Assembly: GCA_945834965.1 (NCBI GenBank) | Contig: CAMAHZ010000015.1 | Coordinates: forward strand, 1-14,304 | Reading direction: 5' to 3' | Source: an uncultured Clostridia bacterium | GTDB lineage: Bacteria; Bacillota; Clostridia; Christensenellales; Borkfalkiaceae | Length of the DNA stretch: 14,304 bases | Shown: in pieces, positions 13,867 through 14,304 of the stretch | How the letters are laid out: every line of letters starts with the position of its first letter | Numbering within the stretch: the first letter of the stretch is position 1 | Made by a program: the position numbers and the translations under genes | Notes under the pieces: generated by a model | Told to the model about the DNA's origin: nothing | Seen by the model: only the letters and a program-made list of their open reading frames with translations | Databases searched by the model: none

Positions 13867-13895
13867 TTGATTTTAGTTCTAAATGGTGGTATAAT
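13867..13895 (+). promoter_or_regulatory. Promoter of tpiA
   Basis: TTGATT (13867-13872), 17 bp, TATAAT (13890-13895) with TGG before it, an extended -10 (TGGTATAAT). Transcription should start near 13902. A GGGAG ribosome binding site at 13916-13920 precedes the ATG at 13929. Confidence 0.85.
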
Positions 13896-13928
13896 ATTTT
13901 GAGTAAAATGATTTTGGGAGATAATAAT

Positions 13929-14304
13929 ATGAGAAAACCTTTTATTGCAGGCAACTGGAAGATGAATATGACTGCAGAGAGCGGCGCAAAGCTTATTGCC
14001 GAGCTTGCCCCCCTTGTGGCTGACGCCGATTGCGACGTGGCGTTATGCGTACCCGCAATACTCATTCCTGCTATGACTAAGGCTGCTGAAGGCACAAACA
14101 TTGCAATCGGTGCCGAGAACGTGCATTGGGCTGAGAAGGGTGCTTATACGGGTGAGATTTCCTGCGAGCAACTCAAAGAGTATGGCGTGAAGTATGCCAT
14201 TATCGGTCACAGCGAGAGAAGGCAGTACTTCGGTGAGACCGACGAGGGTGTAAACAAGCGTACCTTAGCGGCACTTGCAAACGGCATTACCCCCATAGTA
14301 TGCG
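13929..14304 (+). CDS. tpiA: Triosephosphate isomerase, N-terminal half (cut by window edge)
   Basis: 125 codons are visible before the window ends. The enzyme interconverts dihydroxyacetone phosphate and glyceraldehyde 3-phosphate. Visible signatures: RKPFIAGNWKMN (2-13) with catalytic K11, GAENVHWAEKGAYTGEIS (61-78), and IIGHSERRQYFGE (91-103) with catalytic H94. The catalytic glutamate region lies outside the window. GGGAG is eight bases from the ATG. It lies downstream of pgk with one unknown gene between, and has its own promoter. Confidence 0.97.
   Translation, partial: MRKPFIAGNWKMNMTAESGAKLIAELAPLVADADCDVALCVPAILIPAMTKAAEGTNIAIGAENVHWAEKGAYTGEISCEQLKEYGVKYAIIGHSERRQYFGETDEGVNKRTLAALANGITPIVC

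Noticed and set aside
13844..14101. 85-codon open frame antisense to the start of tpiA
   Set aside because: It overlaps the tpiA promoter and the conserved tpiA N-terminus; it is not a gene.

Overview
The window looks like chromosomal housekeeping DNA from a low-to-mid G+C Gram-positive bacterium, most likely an uncultured, gut-type Clostridia (Bacillota). The basis is a set of sigma-A-type promoters (TTGACT-N17-TATAAT and similar), AGGAG-type ribosome binding sites, a lipobox lipoprotein with collagen-like GEKGDKGD repeats, a Rho/Obg/YhbY cluster and a fused NadD-YqeK typical of Clostridia-like gene order. The exact lineage cannot be fixed from the sequence alone. No rRNA, tRNA, CRISPR, insertion sequence or prophage was found.

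Layout. 1-236 (-): start of a collagen-like lipoprotein, cut by the window edge. 424-2627 (+): a stand-alone Dda/RecD-like superfamily 1 helicase, then an AEC-family permease, closed by a strong bidirectional terminator at 2643-2680. 2698-3423 (-): a DeoC-family protein whose Schiff-base lysine appears replaced. 3487-3711 (+): a small single-pass membrane protein. 3750-9082: the ribosome-assembly and NAD block, read leftwards as rho, obgE, yhbY, then nadD-yqeK (fused) and rsfS. A membrane protein on the opposite strand (5305-6051) sits in the middle. 9083-9372 is a 290-bp gap upstream of rho with a tandem 22-bp repeat and a hairpin. 9373-10023 (-): UlaG-like metallo-hydrolase. 10124-11343 (-): tyrA followed by a small unknown protein, translationally coupled. 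11583-14304 (+): pgk, an unknown two-TM protein, and the first 125 codons of tpiA. Good promoters precede tyrA, pgk and tpiA.

How the genes work together. RsfS, ObgE and YhbY act on the maturing 50S subunit, and NadD makes the NAD precursor; their clustering is an old and common bacterial arrangement. Rho is the transcription terminator and here overlaps obgE by 11 bp, so the two are probably co-transcribed. pgk and tpiA are adjacent glycolysis genes, each with its own strong promoter and ribosome binding site and with the C-ending codon use expected of highly expressed genes.

No clear new biological system stands out. The points most worth a second look are the degenerate DeoC, the membrane protein inserted in the nadD/obg cluster with a possible Mrr-like nuclease-fold core, the 22-bp tandem repeat upstream of rho, the charged insertion in Pgk, and a group of genes that lack a Shine-Dalgarno sequence.
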